Assembly (NCBI GenBank): GCA_037447655.1
Contig: JBBHKE010003131.1
Span: forward strand, 1-10,657
DNA from: Zygnema cylindricum
Taxonomy: Eukaryota; Streptophyta; Zygnematophyceae; Zygnematales; Zygnemataceae
Direction: 5' to 3'
DNA: 10,657 bases
Shown: in pieces, positions 1 through 8,444 of the stretch
Numbering within the stretch: position 1 is the first letter of the stretch
Layout of the letters: every line of letters begins with the position of its first letter
Program-made: the position numbers and the translations under genes
Notes under the pieces: generated by a model
What the model was told of the DNA's origin: nothing
The model's input: the letters and a program-made list of their open reading frames with translations, nothing else
The model's database searches: none

Positions 1-297
1 CTGTGCATTTCTTACAGACTCTGAAAATGATTCTAGGAATAAAATCTCTGGCGAATCACGCCTGCGGTGAAATCTTGGCTTTTGGCAAGACACATTTTTG
101 TCTGGTACGAAAATACTTACGAAATACCCTACGAGTTATTGTACATTTTCTTGTCGTTTATCGATATATCAACCTTTATCCCCAAACGCGATATATATCA
201 AAAGTTTAAGGATGCGGTGACGATAAATACTATTACCGGTAAAGCCATAAAATCGATTCGATCCTTCAATATTATTCTTTCGCTAATTTGAGCACTT
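1..297. other. Non-coding stretch, TATCG-rich in its right half
   Basis: No gene is seen. Two short overlapping open frames of 68 and 74 codons have no recognisable motif. From about 155 to 265 the sequence carries several TATCG, CGATA and CGATATAT words, the same vocabulary as the subterminal parts of the family B elements further right. This may therefore be an older, unresolvable family B remnant. I could not place its ends. Confidence 0.4.
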
Positions 298-570
298 TAA
301 TTTGTGTATCGGTATCCACTTATCATAACCGATATGTACCTTTTCTTGATCTTTTGATAATTGGTATACATCGGACCGTACTGTAATTCAATATAGATTT
401 TCCGTATTCCGTATTTTATTATCCATACCCAATTTATAATTTTTTTCCAGCCCCCCATTTCCCCCGCGATTTATCGGTAATTGGTGGGGCGATATTCATA
501 ATATATCGGAGATAAATACCGATAGCGATATATCGTAGTCTATCGGCCCCTGTACGGATACACAGTACTC
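298..570. mobile_element. Decayed family B (hAT-like) non-autonomous element, 273 bp
   Basis: The left end (298-312) reads TAATTTGTGTATCGG, one base shorter than the family B start TAGTGTTGTGTATCGG seen at 3989 and 5243. The right end (about 555-570) reads CGGATACACAGTACT, a degenerate inverted copy. The part just inside the right end, with ATAAATACCGATAGCGATA and ATATATCG, matches the right subterminal part of the 5243-6324 copy in order and spacing. CACTT occurs immediately left of the element and just right of it, possibly a worn target duplication. There is no open frame of transposase size. The assignment to hAT rests on the YARNG-type terminus of the better copies and is inference. Confidence 0.6.
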
Positions 571-653
571 ACTTTCCACATTTTGTCGTTTTATAATATA
601 GATTAGTCCGGAGCCCTCGAATATTCGTCACTTTTATGGCATGCAGTATGAGC

Positions 654-868
654 TACACCGTGAATCGCTATTAGGGTTAATGTTTTTTTGCCACGTAAAG
701 TATATTTCTCCGTACACACTAGTCAGATTATGGATCTGACGGTTGCGACTGAAGTCTAAGACTCTCATCTTTCGATTGGCGGTATCGATGAAAATCAAAA
801 GTGTGTACGAAGAAATTATGTTTTAAGTGGCAAAAAAAACATCATGCCTAATAGCGATACACGGTGTA
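654..868. mobile_element. Family A MITE, copy A1, long terminal inverted repeats
   Basis: This is a foldback element of 215 bp including the flanking TA on each side. The left arm (654-720) and the reverse complement of the right arm (800-868) match over about 67 bp with roughly 85% identity. They start TACACCGTGAATCGCTATTAG and TACACCGTGTATCGCTATTAG and both finish with CGTACACACT. Only about 80 bp of unique loop remain (721-799). The A+T-rich arm contains a T run followed by GCCAC on both sides. There is no coding capacity, so movement would need a transposase supplied in trans. The outer junctions are CTAC on the left and GTAC on the right, so TA is the minimal target duplication. The superfamily is not certain: TA duplication fits Tc1/mariner-like MITEs. 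Confidence 0.88.
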
Positions 869-1168
869 CTATGATACTTTGTCTTGGCAGTGGTTGTGAC
901 ATCAACCGTTGACCTATTGTGAGCGGTTACGGACTTGCGTATTCACAGAGTCTACGTGATAAAGGTGACACGTGTGAGACTACGATTGGTAGATTTTTCT
1001 GCATTAATGGTCAGAAGTTTGGCAGCCGACTGGCGGCAGCTGACTAGCGCGACAAAATAGAGGTACGCTGACGCTTAAAAACAGAACGACGTTTCTTCAA
1101 TGGCAATTGAAACTTGCGAAATCACTTGGCCAATCATAAAAGCCTGTCGAAACGACAAATCAGAATGG
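869..1168. other. Unique non-coding spacer between A1 and A2
   Basis: No open frame, RNA gene or transposon end is seen. The only local structure is a short direct repeat, GCAGCCGACT at 1022-1031 and GCAGCTGACT at 1036-1045. It is probably host intergenic or intronic sequence. Confidence 0.4.
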
Positions 1169-1611
1169 TACACCAATCGCGCTAGCGTACATGACGCTAA
1201 TTCAAACCCTTTGGGGCAGATTCTCAAATGGAATAAATTACGCTAAATGTTTTGTATTTGTACCCCAATGCAGTTCATAACTGTAATTTAGTTCCTTTTT
1301 AAAAGTGTGGTGTACGGACTGCCAGATCTGTCTTATTCCGTACATTTTAAACTTAAAATTACAGAAAATATAATATATAATTGCGTAAATATTTTCCGCA
1401 GACGTGATACAAAAAACGCGACGGCGGATTTGAACAGTTTGTACATATATATTTTTAGTGTGGACATATTATGTGCTGAAAAACGGTTTACAAATTAGAG
1501 TACATGATAAATTATATCATGGTGTACCCGAAAAACACAATTTACCGTAAAGTACGCTAATTGTTTCATTACGCTATCTATTTCATTACGCTAATAGCGA
1601 TTCACGGTGTA
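1169..1611. mobile_element. Family A element, copy A2, about twice the usual length
   Basis: The left end is TACACCAATCGC followed by GCTAGCGTACATGA. The reverse complement of the right end is TACACCGTGAATCGCTATTAG followed by CGTAATGA. They align well if the left end has lost GTG after CACC. Both junctions are GTAC. At 443 bp it is twice the length of the other copies. Inside, the word ACGCTA recurs (about 1194, 1240, 1554, 1571, 1589), and TTTCATTACGCTA is tandemly repeated at 1564-1576 and 1581-1593. A second family A-like end, ATCATGGTGTACCC, lies at 1517-1528, so this may be a composite of two insertions. The open frame of 63 codons at 1307-1498 shows nothing recognisable. Confidence 0.7.
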
Positions 1612-2637
1612 CCAACAGGAGTGGAAGGGCTCATGAGCTTTCGTTTCAGAGAGCGCTCCACGTCGGAGCAATGATAAAACATCGGCATGCGCCACGTATA
1701 CAAAATTTTCTGTTTAGCAAACAACCTACAATCGTAAACTCGTGCCGTACAGCGACGCTACGCGAGTTACGCCGCGAAATTTATTCCGGACGCCGTCGGT
1801 CATTGGCGCATCACGCTTGTACGGACATAACTTTGGCAAAGTACGGTAGCCCGGGGTTACGCTGCGAGCACACAAAGAGAAATGGACGGAGAAATTTGTC
1901 CGCGTCCGAGCTGTCCGTACTCATCGCCCTACGGGTCTTCTGTAGTCTAGTCAAACATGTCGATAAAGTGTACCTTTTTGTTTGGTAACTGAGATCATCG
2001 TATTTCGCAGAGTCGGTTAAGTAATCCTCCAAATTTTATCAGCTGCACCCTTCTCCAAATATAGCTGTTATGTGTCAGATATGTACGGATTGACATCCGG
2101 ATTTGGCTCCGCCTTATAAAGCGGCCTACTGACAGCCCTAACCCAGAATCGACGGATAAGCTTTGGCTTTTCTTTGTACGGAACCACGTTATCCTAAGGG
2201 CCAACCATGTGCCGTCAAACCTTAACTACGGCCTGATAAATGGTGCTGACTGAAATATGACAGGTGGCATGTTATCCGGTCCTTGTTCTATCCCTGTACG
2301 GTACTGCCTTGTAGATCCTGTCCGATTTTTTTCTTTACTTTGCTGAATCCAGCGAATTTGGCGGCGAGCTTTGATCATGACGTCAGCGTGGCAATGGTAT
2401 GGACCAGTGGTCCTCAAAATATCTTTTCGGCATTAATGTCGACAGTTGTGATCGTGGAATATCATGTGCAGTATTACTGAGGACATATCTGTGATCGAAA
2501 GGACGATCGTTGACACAAGTACTTGTTCGTACGGGTGCTATTTCGAATAGAGATACGAAGCGTACGCTTTTTTTTCTCTACGAAGTCAAAGGATTAAAAT
2601 GAAAAAAGTATCAATTGAAGCGTATTGAATGAGGAGC
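1612..2637. other. Kilobase of apparently unique, more G+C-rich sequence without a recognisable gene
   Basis: This stretch is visibly richer in G+C and CpG than its surroundings and has no transposon end I can identify. Open frames of 105 codons (1671-1988, plus strand), 73 (1811-2032, minus) and 69 (1995-2204, minus) overlap each other. None shows a domain, signal peptide or compositional pattern of a real protein. GTAC words are frequent, seven of them in the form GTACGG between 1820 and 2535. It could be a non-coding exon, an intron or intergenic DNA; I cannot choose between these. Confidence 0.4.
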
Positions 2638-2645
2638 TTTTAATG
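2638..2645. repeat. Left target site duplication of element C (TTTTAATG)
   Basis: The 8-mer TTTTAATG abuts the left terminal inverted repeat and is identical to the 8-mer abutting the right one. This length is the hAT hallmark. Confidence 0.85.
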
Positions 2646-3124
2646 CATAGTTGTTCACGGCGTTTAGTGCGAACGATTTAATCGCAACGAATTATACGTA
2701 ACAAACGCATTGAACCTTTTGAAAAAATCGTAAAAATCGTTAATGAATTTGCGTCCGTACTATTTCGTACATGTAAACAAAAATAAATTGTACATATCCC
2801 GCAGTTTGTACATTTTTCGTACAGTTCCCGTCGGTTTTCGTCATAGTCCGTAGACTTTTGGTACAATTCCGTACGTTTACCGTTAAATTTCTGTTCAGTT
2901 TACCGGACAGAAAGTACTACGAAGTGCTGCATATCTTTTAGACAATTCCGTACTTTTTGTACAAAACCGTACAGTTTATGTTCATACCGTACAGTTTCTG
3001 TAAATTATCCGTTCAGTAAACCGGACAGAAAGTACATCACGTTTTTTTCCGATTTATTCAAAAGTCACGAATTATACGTTATAATCGTAAAATAGGAAAA
3101 AATCGCGCGATTTGAACAACTATG
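2646..3124. mobile_element. Non-autonomous hAT-type element C with perfect TIRs and an 8-bp target duplication
   Basis: The left end CATAGTTGTTCA (2646-2657) and right end TGAACAACTATG (3113-3124) are perfect 12-bp inverted repeats. They are flanked directly by identical 8-mers, TTTTAATG at 2638-2645 and 3125-3132. An 8-bp duplication with short TIRs having A at position 2 and G at position 5 is the pattern of the hAT superfamily. The element is 479 bp and has no transposase frame, so it is a MITE-like derivative. ACGAATTATACGT occurs at 2687-2699 and 3067-3079, 41 and 45 bp from the two ends. Such symmetric subterminal words are often transposase binding sites; that role is inference here. 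The core holds a dense run of GTAC words and a diverged tandem repeat. The intact target duplication suggests a fairly recent insertion. Confidence 0.85.
2869..3035. repeat. Diverged tandem repeat, period about 118 bp, inside element C
   Basis: The segments 2869-2917 and 2987-3035 are related. Each starts with CCGTAC, passes through a T-rich part with TAAATT, and ends with GTTCAG, three variable bases, then CCGGACAGAAAGTAC. The last 25 bases (2893-2917 against 3011-3035) match at 23 positions. The sequence between them is also GTAC-rich. This looks like an internal duplication that lengthened the element. Confidence 0.7.
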
Positions 3125-3132
3125 TTTTAATG
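3125..3132. repeat. Right target site duplication of element C (TTTTAATG)
   Basis: This is identical to 2638-2645 and directly follows the right terminal inverted repeat. Confidence 0.85.
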
Positions 3133-3364
3133 TAATAATGATATTTTTTTCATGTCAAAACATGCATTTAACACTCTTTAATATATGCCGTTAGATTTTA
3201 TTTTCAAACAGTCCATACTGTAATTAATATATACTTACACTTACGTCATACAAAGGACATTCGGCCATTTGCCGTACACTTTTTTCAAATTTTAGACTGC
3301 CGAAATCCAGCTTTTTATACATATTAAATTTTAGTGCGCTTTTTTTTGTACTGCTTTATTTCAG
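3133..3364. other. A+T-rich non-coding spacer between element C and A3
   Basis: No gene or transposon end is seen. A small perfect hairpin, CATG with a short loop and CATG, sits at about 3151-3164 after a run of T. A GTACAC word at 3274 resembles a family A start, but the bases after it do not match the family. Confidence 0.35.
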
Positions 3365-3584
3365 TACACTGCCCGCCGTAATTGGAGAAACAATTTCCCG
3401 GCAGTCAAAGTTCTCTTTCTTGCCACGTACTTTTTCGATTTCGATCGTGACATGACGATCGAAGGGTATGACAATTCTCTTTTTATTGCTTGCCTCCGAA
3501 AAAATTCCAGCGGGTCCATCACAAAGTCAGACGCTTTTTGACTGCCCGAAAAAATGTTTAACTCTAATAATGATGGCCGGTGTA
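3365..3584. mobile_element. Family A MITE, diverged copy A3
   Basis: The left arm starts CAGTACACTGCCCGCCGTAA and the reverse complement of the right arm CAGTACACCGGCCATCATTA. Both continue through a shared AAACA, T-rich, GG, GCAGTCAAA block, giving inverted arms of about 50 bp. The right arm retains the family core ATCATTATTAG also present in A4. Both junctions are GTAC and the element is 220 bp, the family's usual size. The left arm has drifted more than the right. There is no coding capacity. The boundaries are good, but family membership is less certain than for A1, A5 and A6. Confidence 0.72.
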
Positions 3585-3768
3585 CTGTTTCTCATTGCTG
3601 AATTTTTTAGTGTTGTTGTATAGTGTTATTTCCAGAGATGAATTGTAGTGTCGCTTTCAGTGTAGTTTAACAATGTTGTTTTTCATTGCTAACACTCATA
3701 GTAGATGCACCAATTTTAGGCTCTACGCAATGAATTGCACCACTTTTGGTCTACACTTAACAAAAATG
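3585..3768. repeat. Short spacer with repeated AGTGT words and a 30-bp tandem duplication
   Basis: Between A3 and A4 the words TAGTGT, AGTGTT and CAGTGT recur at about 3610, 3621, 3647 and 3660. A duplication with a 30-bp period begins TGCACCAATTTTAGG at 3706 and TGCACCACTTTTGG at 3736, each followed by CTAC. No gene is present. It may be a remnant of a further element whose ends I could not find. Confidence 0.5.
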
Positions 3769-3990
3769 TACACCGTGCATCATTATTAGTGTCAAAGTTT
3801 AAATAGCGTAAAAAAAAATATAGTGTTATTGATTCTAATTTTGTGCCAGAAAAGTGGCATATTATGGTCCACGTCCTTAAATAGCGTTGCTAACTTAATT
3901 TCGAAAATCATGTATACTAATTGCGAAAAGAATTAAAGATTTTAAGAACCCAAATTAGAGTTAATAACACTAATAACGATTCGCGATGTA
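3769..3990. mobile_element. Family A MITE, copy A4, abutting a family B end
   Basis: The left end is TACACCGTGCATCATTATTAG and the reverse complement of the right end TACATCGCGAATCGTTATTAG; both continue with TGT. The element is 222 bp with the flanking TAs. The left junction is GTAC and the right is GTAG. Internally it carries TAGCGT words at about 3805 and 3883 and several A+T runs, like other copies. Its right TA (3989-3990) is at the same time the first two bases of a family B end, TAGTGTTGTGTATCGG. One of the two elements therefore inserted exactly at the tip of the other. There is no coding capacity. Confidence 0.8.
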
Positions 3991-4218
3991 GTGTTGTGTA
4001 TCGGGAAAAAACTTACTGCGATAAAATTGATAACGATACTTATTGGTTATCGAACAGTGAGGGGTCCGGATATATCGCCACGAGACCAACAAATTTCTTA
4101 TCGCCGATAAATCGATAAAAAGATAGTATGATATATAATAGTAAATTATAGTATCCTATATTATATTTTTCACTGTGTATAGCGCGCCATGCCACGTATG
4201 ACAATATGTTCCGTACTG
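3989..4218. mobile_element. Left arm of a family B (hAT-like) element, right end not found
   Basis: This segment is homologous, with scattered differences, to 5243-5470. Both run from the terminus TAGTGTTGTGTATCGG and an AAAAAACTTA block, through GATAACGATA-type words and GAGACCAACAAATTC/T, to a shared GCCATGCCACGTATGACAA stretch near 4186 (CATGCCACGTATAACAA at 5441). After about 4218 the two diverge. No matching right end lies between here and 5242, so this copy seems truncated or its right half was replaced. The many TATCG/CGATA words are the family's subterminal repeats. Confidence 0.75.
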
Positions 4219-5242
4219 TGTGTAACGGAAGAACAAAAGCTCACTACAGCAAGAAAAATCGTACAAGTGTGCGGTAAAAACCGTGCAATTACGTGAATTA
4301 ACAATAATATCGGTTTTTTAGTGCAATAATATTGGTATCGATGTATCCTGCCAATAAATGAATTACCGGTATGCAAAAAATTCACACATTGTGATCGCAA
4401 TTAAATAAAATTAGGACTCAAAGTGTATATGTTTTGCGTACATTTTTTAAATATGCATAGATATTACCCAACATGCTGAAAACTTTAAAAGAGCGATTGC
4501 AAATTTTCCCATTGAAACCGAAGGCCCTTCGTAACGTTGTCCAATCAGACATACTAACCGAGAAGAAAAAGAGAGTGACGGAGAATACAAGCTTTGCATC
4601 AGACATTGATCTAAATATGTTTGGATTCGTGTCTTTATCAAGTTTTTTTTGGGTCCACAATCATTCACCACATTGTTACACAAAACATCGAAACAGAGGG
4701 CTCTCGGTTTCAATGGAACAGTGCCCTAAAAGATGTGGATGTACGTTTTGTGTACTTGTTTGAAAAAATAAAATTTATTGTATATCTCAATTCTACGTGA
4801 AAAGATATGAAATCGTTGGATGTGGCGAAAAGCATACTCCTCAATTACAAACACGCTCATCCCAAATAACGTGGAAATCTTCAAACTTTGTAACAAATGA
4901 TGCTACTTAGGTGGTTTTGTGAGGAAAAAAATGCTAAAATAGGATTTTGTAAGACGTTGAGATTGCATGTACGGAAAAATCATTATCTTGTAATTTATTG
5001 GGGTACGATACTATACATGTTTTCTAAAATGCAAATTCTCAGTTGGACGCATTTATAGACATTCGCATGCAGTAGTTATAACATTTCTCTATTCAAGAGT
5101 CAAAAGTCAGATAGTAAAAAACTCGAAAGTCAAACCATGCAACGCGTTCCGGGCACCTACATACGTCATTATTCATCATAATGCTTCGGCTGGACAAGTT
5201 TAGATCCTTCCAAAAACCCACACTGTTGCGATGTGTAAATAA
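4219..5242. other. Non-coding kilobase between two family B copies
   Basis: No recognisable gene is present. A plus-strand frame of 96 codons (4473-4763) overlaps minus-strand frames of 80 and 88 codons. The plus frame begins with a lysine- and leucine-rich segment and is followed within five bases of its stop by AATAAA (4767-4772), so a terminal exon cannot be excluded. However, no domain is visible, the rest of the frame is of random composition, and A-rich sequence makes AATAAA common here. Near 4302 and 4322 CAATAATAT is repeated 20 bases apart. I treat the segment as unannotated. Confidence 0.4.
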
Positions 5243-6324
5243 TAGTGTTGTGTATCGGTAAAAAACTTATCGCAATAACAACGATACCGATAAATATCGG
5301 TTAACGAACGGTTAGAGGTCCTCATATATCGGTCCGAGACCAACAAATTCTATATCGGCGATAACTTAAAAAATATATAGTACGCATACTATATTACTTT
5401 ATAATATAATGTATTACATTATTTACATTATATAGCGTGGCATGCCACGTATAACAATCTATTCCGTATCTATTTAACTGATAATTATTACGGGCAGCGC
5501 AACACTTAAACGTAAATAAATTTAAAATAATACTTTATAGTTCTAAAACTATATTACCGAAACAAACAAAATAAAATACTTTGTAAAAATCGAGAATCAA
5601 ACTTAAAAAAAAAAAAAAAACCGCCATTATCGGGTCATTTTTGGTTCTACTTAAAAAAAAAAACTACGAAGTATTTGTCTTTTTTCGTACTGTTAGGAAA
5701 ATTCGTGTTAATTTCATTGTACGACAATGTACAGAATCGTACGAAAAGCGTAATCTTATAACTTTTTTAAAAGTCTTAAAAAGTACGGAAATTTATCAAA
5801 AATGTACAAAACTGTATAAAAGAGTACTCTAACAAACCTAATAGTACGGAATATCTACTAAAATATAAAAGAACGTACGGCAATGTACCTTGGAAACCCA
5901 AAAAAATCCCGTAAAATAACCCTAAAATGTACGAATATAGACGGAAACCGTACGTAATTGTACAAACATTGTACGGGTACAAAGTAAGGTACACATTTTA
6001 TTTACTTTTCATTTTTGTTTGATGCGTACCGTACGTAGTATTCGTTAGTTTATATCGTGCGTAATTTGCGCACATAACATCTGTGGATTGAACACATCTA
6101 TCAGACTGCCGCCATTTACAACCACCATATTTATTTGTACGGTGCGTACAATTATCGCCGATAGTTATCGATATCGATGTTATCGCCGATAGTAGCCGAT
6201 AAACATCGGTTATTTATCGGCAATAACACCGATGGCGATATATCGTACAAATATATAGATTATGGTGTACCCAAAAAAAGGTCCATATCGGTTATCGGCA
6301 AATCCTTAGCGATACACAACACTA
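5243..6324. mobile_element. Long family B (hAT-like) non-autonomous element, 1082 bp
   Basis: The left end TAGTGTTGTGTATCGG is mirrored at the right by CGATACACAACACTA (6310-6324), with CTTAG or CTTAT words just inside. The termini fit the hAT pattern YARNG. The left subterminal region (to about 5365) and right subterminal region (6152-6310) are packed with TATCGG/CCGATA. TTATCGCCGATAGT occurs twice, at 6152-6165 and 6180-6193. TAAATA overlaps both junctions (5236-5241 and 6323-6328), but no clean 8-bp duplication can be read. The interior has A runs of 16 at 5605-5620 and 11 at 5653-5663, then a GTAC-rich core. The longest frame is 72 codons, so no transposase is encoded. The left arm matches the copy at 3989. 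Confidence 0.75.
5720..6033. repeat. GTAC-dense core of the long family B element
   Basis: About seventeen GTAC words occur in roughly 310 bp, spaced mostly 10 to 25 bases apart. Contexts are mixed: GTACGG, TGTACAA, CCGTACG and CGTACGA. There is no exact tandem unit, so it is a cluster of a short motif more than a minisatellite. A similar cluster forms the core of element C. The segment may be an old expanded array or a set of binding sites; the sequence does not decide. A minus-strand frame of 72 codons across it, rich in tyrosine and leucine because GTAC and A+T runs translate that way, is not credible as a protein. Confidence 0.6.
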
Positions 6325-6957
6325 AATACTAGTTAGGAGTTTTTACCAGTTCCCACGTTTTGAAGATTACTATACTGGAACGCAACCGTACGGAAAATCA
6401 TCAATGACTTCTTACAATGTTACCAGAACGTAATTGAACGGTTGTCGACAAGCTACAGTACTGTACGTTTCAAACATGTAGGAGCATCGACCAAACTCTT
6501 CATGGACTTCCATTAGCAAAAAAGTGGGGTTTTTTACTCACGGCCGTACCGTTTCGTACAGGTTCGTACATAATTATTTTTTTTTCAACGAAAAACAACA
6601 TTGTAGAAAATTTTCCAAGGTTGTAGGCGTAAGCTAGTACCGTTGGATTCAATTGCACTTTTTATTCGTGACGCCACGTCACTAACCCTACAGTTTGTTA
6701 AGACCGTGCACATGGAGGACGATTCTCAAATACATAACGTGTAAAAGTAGGCCGCGTGGAAAAGGTAAATGAATCCACGATGAGCGCGCTCGTATGTGTG
6801 TACACGTCGCAAGGGCCACGTGCCTTTCGCCAAGGTAGCTGCGAATCCGCCGAAAATATCCAGTCACCCTCCCGCCATCAAAGTTTGCCGCCGCCTTTTT
6901 GTCTTTGTGTTTTGAAATTTTGGGTAGAACATTTAATGCCCCCTGTGCGAGTCATTA
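6325..6957. other. Unique non-coding stretch
   Basis: No gene or element end is seen. The part from 6740 to 6930 is richer in G+C and opens a 107-codon frame (6756-7079), but the frame runs straight into the tandem repeat below and shows no domain. The palindrome-like CAGTACTGTACG at 6456-6467 and several CGTAC words at 6544-6570 belong to the general GTAC excess. Confidence 0.4.
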
Positions 6958-7023
6958 ATTACCTCCGATGGTACAGATATTACCTCCGTTGGTACAGATA
7001 TTACCTCCGCTCGTACAGATATT
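6958..7023. repeat. Minisatellite, three copies of a 21-bp unit
   Basis: The unit ATTACCTCCG followed by two or three variable bases and GTACAGAT occurs three times in a row (6958-6978, 6979-6999, 7000-7020), with a partial ATT after it. The copies differ only in the middle bases. Twenty-one bases keep a reading frame, so it reads as a seven-residue Tyr-Leu-Arg-rich repeat in one frame, but no gene supports that reading. Confidence 0.92.
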
Positions 7024-7476
7024 GCGTTTATGACATTGCATTTGAATATTATATCAAGATTTTAAGCATCAAATATTAACCTACGTGTTACCAACTAGAA
7101 TGAGCCACGCAGGTTCACTGACGTGACATAATGGAAGGCACGCCCTTTAGTAAAATTTTCCGTACAATTAGTGGGACGCCTAATGGAAGTCCACCCTAAA
7201 TGGTCTTTGAAAATGTAAAATTGTGAATACTAAATAGTGTCCTGACTATATGACATAACTTGTTCCCCTTCAATAATTGTCGTATGACATGAGCATTTAC
7301 GCCTACGAGGCTACTATCTCTTGGAATTTCGAAACGTGCACCCACGCGCGACGCCATCGTAGCATCTACATGTAACGTTGTGGTATGTGTTAGTGGCAGA
7401 GAACTAGAGAAGCTGACGAGGCGTTCCGTCATCGTAACAGTTACAAATGATAGAATGCCACGTCAAAACGGGATGC
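7024..7476. other. Unique non-coding stretch
   Basis: There is no recognisable gene, only a minus-strand frame of 78 codons without motifs. GTAC words are rare here (one in about 450 bp), unlike most of the window. Confidence 0.4.
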
Positions 7477-7767
7477 TTAGGGCGTGTCCATATGTGTTAA
7501 AGTAAGGGTTATTTTTTCCGTCGTTTTTACATAAAATGGGCTTTGTAACGAGAAAATATTACGCCGTACGAAAAATGGGCAAAAACACAAGTACATTTTG
7601 TGTCTTTTTGGAACTTGGAGGGTGCGGCACTTTGGCGTTATTATCATCGCGACCCACTTCCAGCTCATCTTCACACTTGCACTGGAATCAAACCGCGACC
7701 TGATTTTTATCAAAACAATACCTTATTGACGAATAGAAAACTTGGATTGCACGTGTCAAACGTTTTC

Positions 7768-7913
7768 GAAAAAAATTGCACGAAGGAAAGTACACGCTAT
7801 TTTTTTCACTCCTTGTCACGCGCGTGCACATAGGAAAATGACAAACATGTACGGAAAAAAATTGCAGGGGTCGCGGACCTCCACTTTCCTTCATGGGTCC
7901 TTTGCAATTTTTT
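7768..7913. repeat. Small repeat cluster with a hairpin built on GAAAAAAATTGCA
   Basis: GAAAAAAATTGCA occurs directly at 7768-7780 and 7854-7866. TGCAATTTTTT (7903-7913) is its inverted copy, giving an 11-bp stem with a 36-base loop against the second copy. GAAGGAAAG after the first copy also recurs inverted near 7884-7892. No function is evident; A+T-rich simple structure is one explanation. Confidence 0.5.
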
Positions 7914-8245
7914 ACGACGTCCTTGTCTTTCCCCTCTTTCTCACTCGACCACTCCTCTTTCTCTCATATTTACACGAGATGTAGCAATAATAGTATCAAA
8001 TGAAAGGTATATATTTTTTATTTTTTTTGAATATTTTTGGTCTAAGTTTGATGGCATATCGAATGATAAAAGATAAGAAAATGATGGGGTGTTGGGAAAA
8101 GTAGATGTGGGTGGTCTGGGCTGGGTGGCGGATGAGGTCGCCGTTAGGAAGTCGTAGATGGGTTTGGGCCGTAGTTCGTTTCGTCTACATTTCCTTTCGT
8201 AGACTGTCGCACATTTTGTAGACGTCTACAATTGTCATATTAAAG

Positions 8246-8444
8246 TACATCGTGAATCGTTATTAGCCTTATGTACCTATATCGGCACCCCAAAGTTTTG
8301 ACGTGATACCTAAAATATAATAAATTACACTATTTGGGGCGTGGATATAATCTGCCACGACTCCTAGAACTAAATTAGAATGAATGATGCTAATTTTTTC
8401 TTTACACTAATAACTTCTATACGCTAATAACGATTCAAGGTGTA
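8246..8444. mobile_element. Family A MITE, copy A5
   Basis: The left end is TACATCGTGAATCGTTATTAG and the reverse complement of the right end TACACCTTGAATCGTTATTAG, matching at 19 of 21 bases. With flanking TAs the element is 199 bp. Inside the right arm, ACTAATAAC and GCTAAT words repeat the family's subterminal motif. The left junction is GTAC and the right is GTAA, so only TA is duplicated exactly. There is no open frame. It shares the ATCGTTATTAG core with the right end of A4, which suggests a subgroup. Confidence 0.82.

Noticed and set aside
1425-1440. GGATTTGAACAG, resembling a tRNA T-arm on the minus strand
   Set aside because: The expected stem pairing and the rest of a cloverleaf are absent. 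No tRNA was found elsewhere.
1671-1988. 105-codon plus-strand open frame
   Set aside because: It overlaps minus-strand frames and has no recognisable domain. The length is unremarkable in a locally G+C-richer segment with fewer stop codons.
4473-4763. 96-codon frame followed by AATAAA, as a possible terminal exon
   Set aside because: There is no domain, no clear acceptor site or partner exon, and minus-strand frames of similar length overlap it. AATAAA is common in A-rich sequence.
5776-5994. 72-codon minus-strand frame rich in Tyr, Leu and Phe, resembling a membrane peptide
   Set aside because: Its composition follows from the GTAC and A+T words of the transposon core, not from a conserved protein.
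5621-6116. CCGCCATT at 5621-5628 and 6109-6116 as a target duplication of an element nested in family B
   Set aside because: The sequences just inside do not form inverted repeats, and an 8-bp direct repeat is expected by chance.
6958-7023. CRISPR-like array
   Set aside because: The three 21-bp copies are contiguous without spacers, so it is an ordinary minisatellite in a eukaryotic setting.
6756-7079. 107-codon frame with an in-frame seven-residue repeat
   Set aside because: The repeat is the 21-bp minisatellite read in one frame. The rest has no motif.
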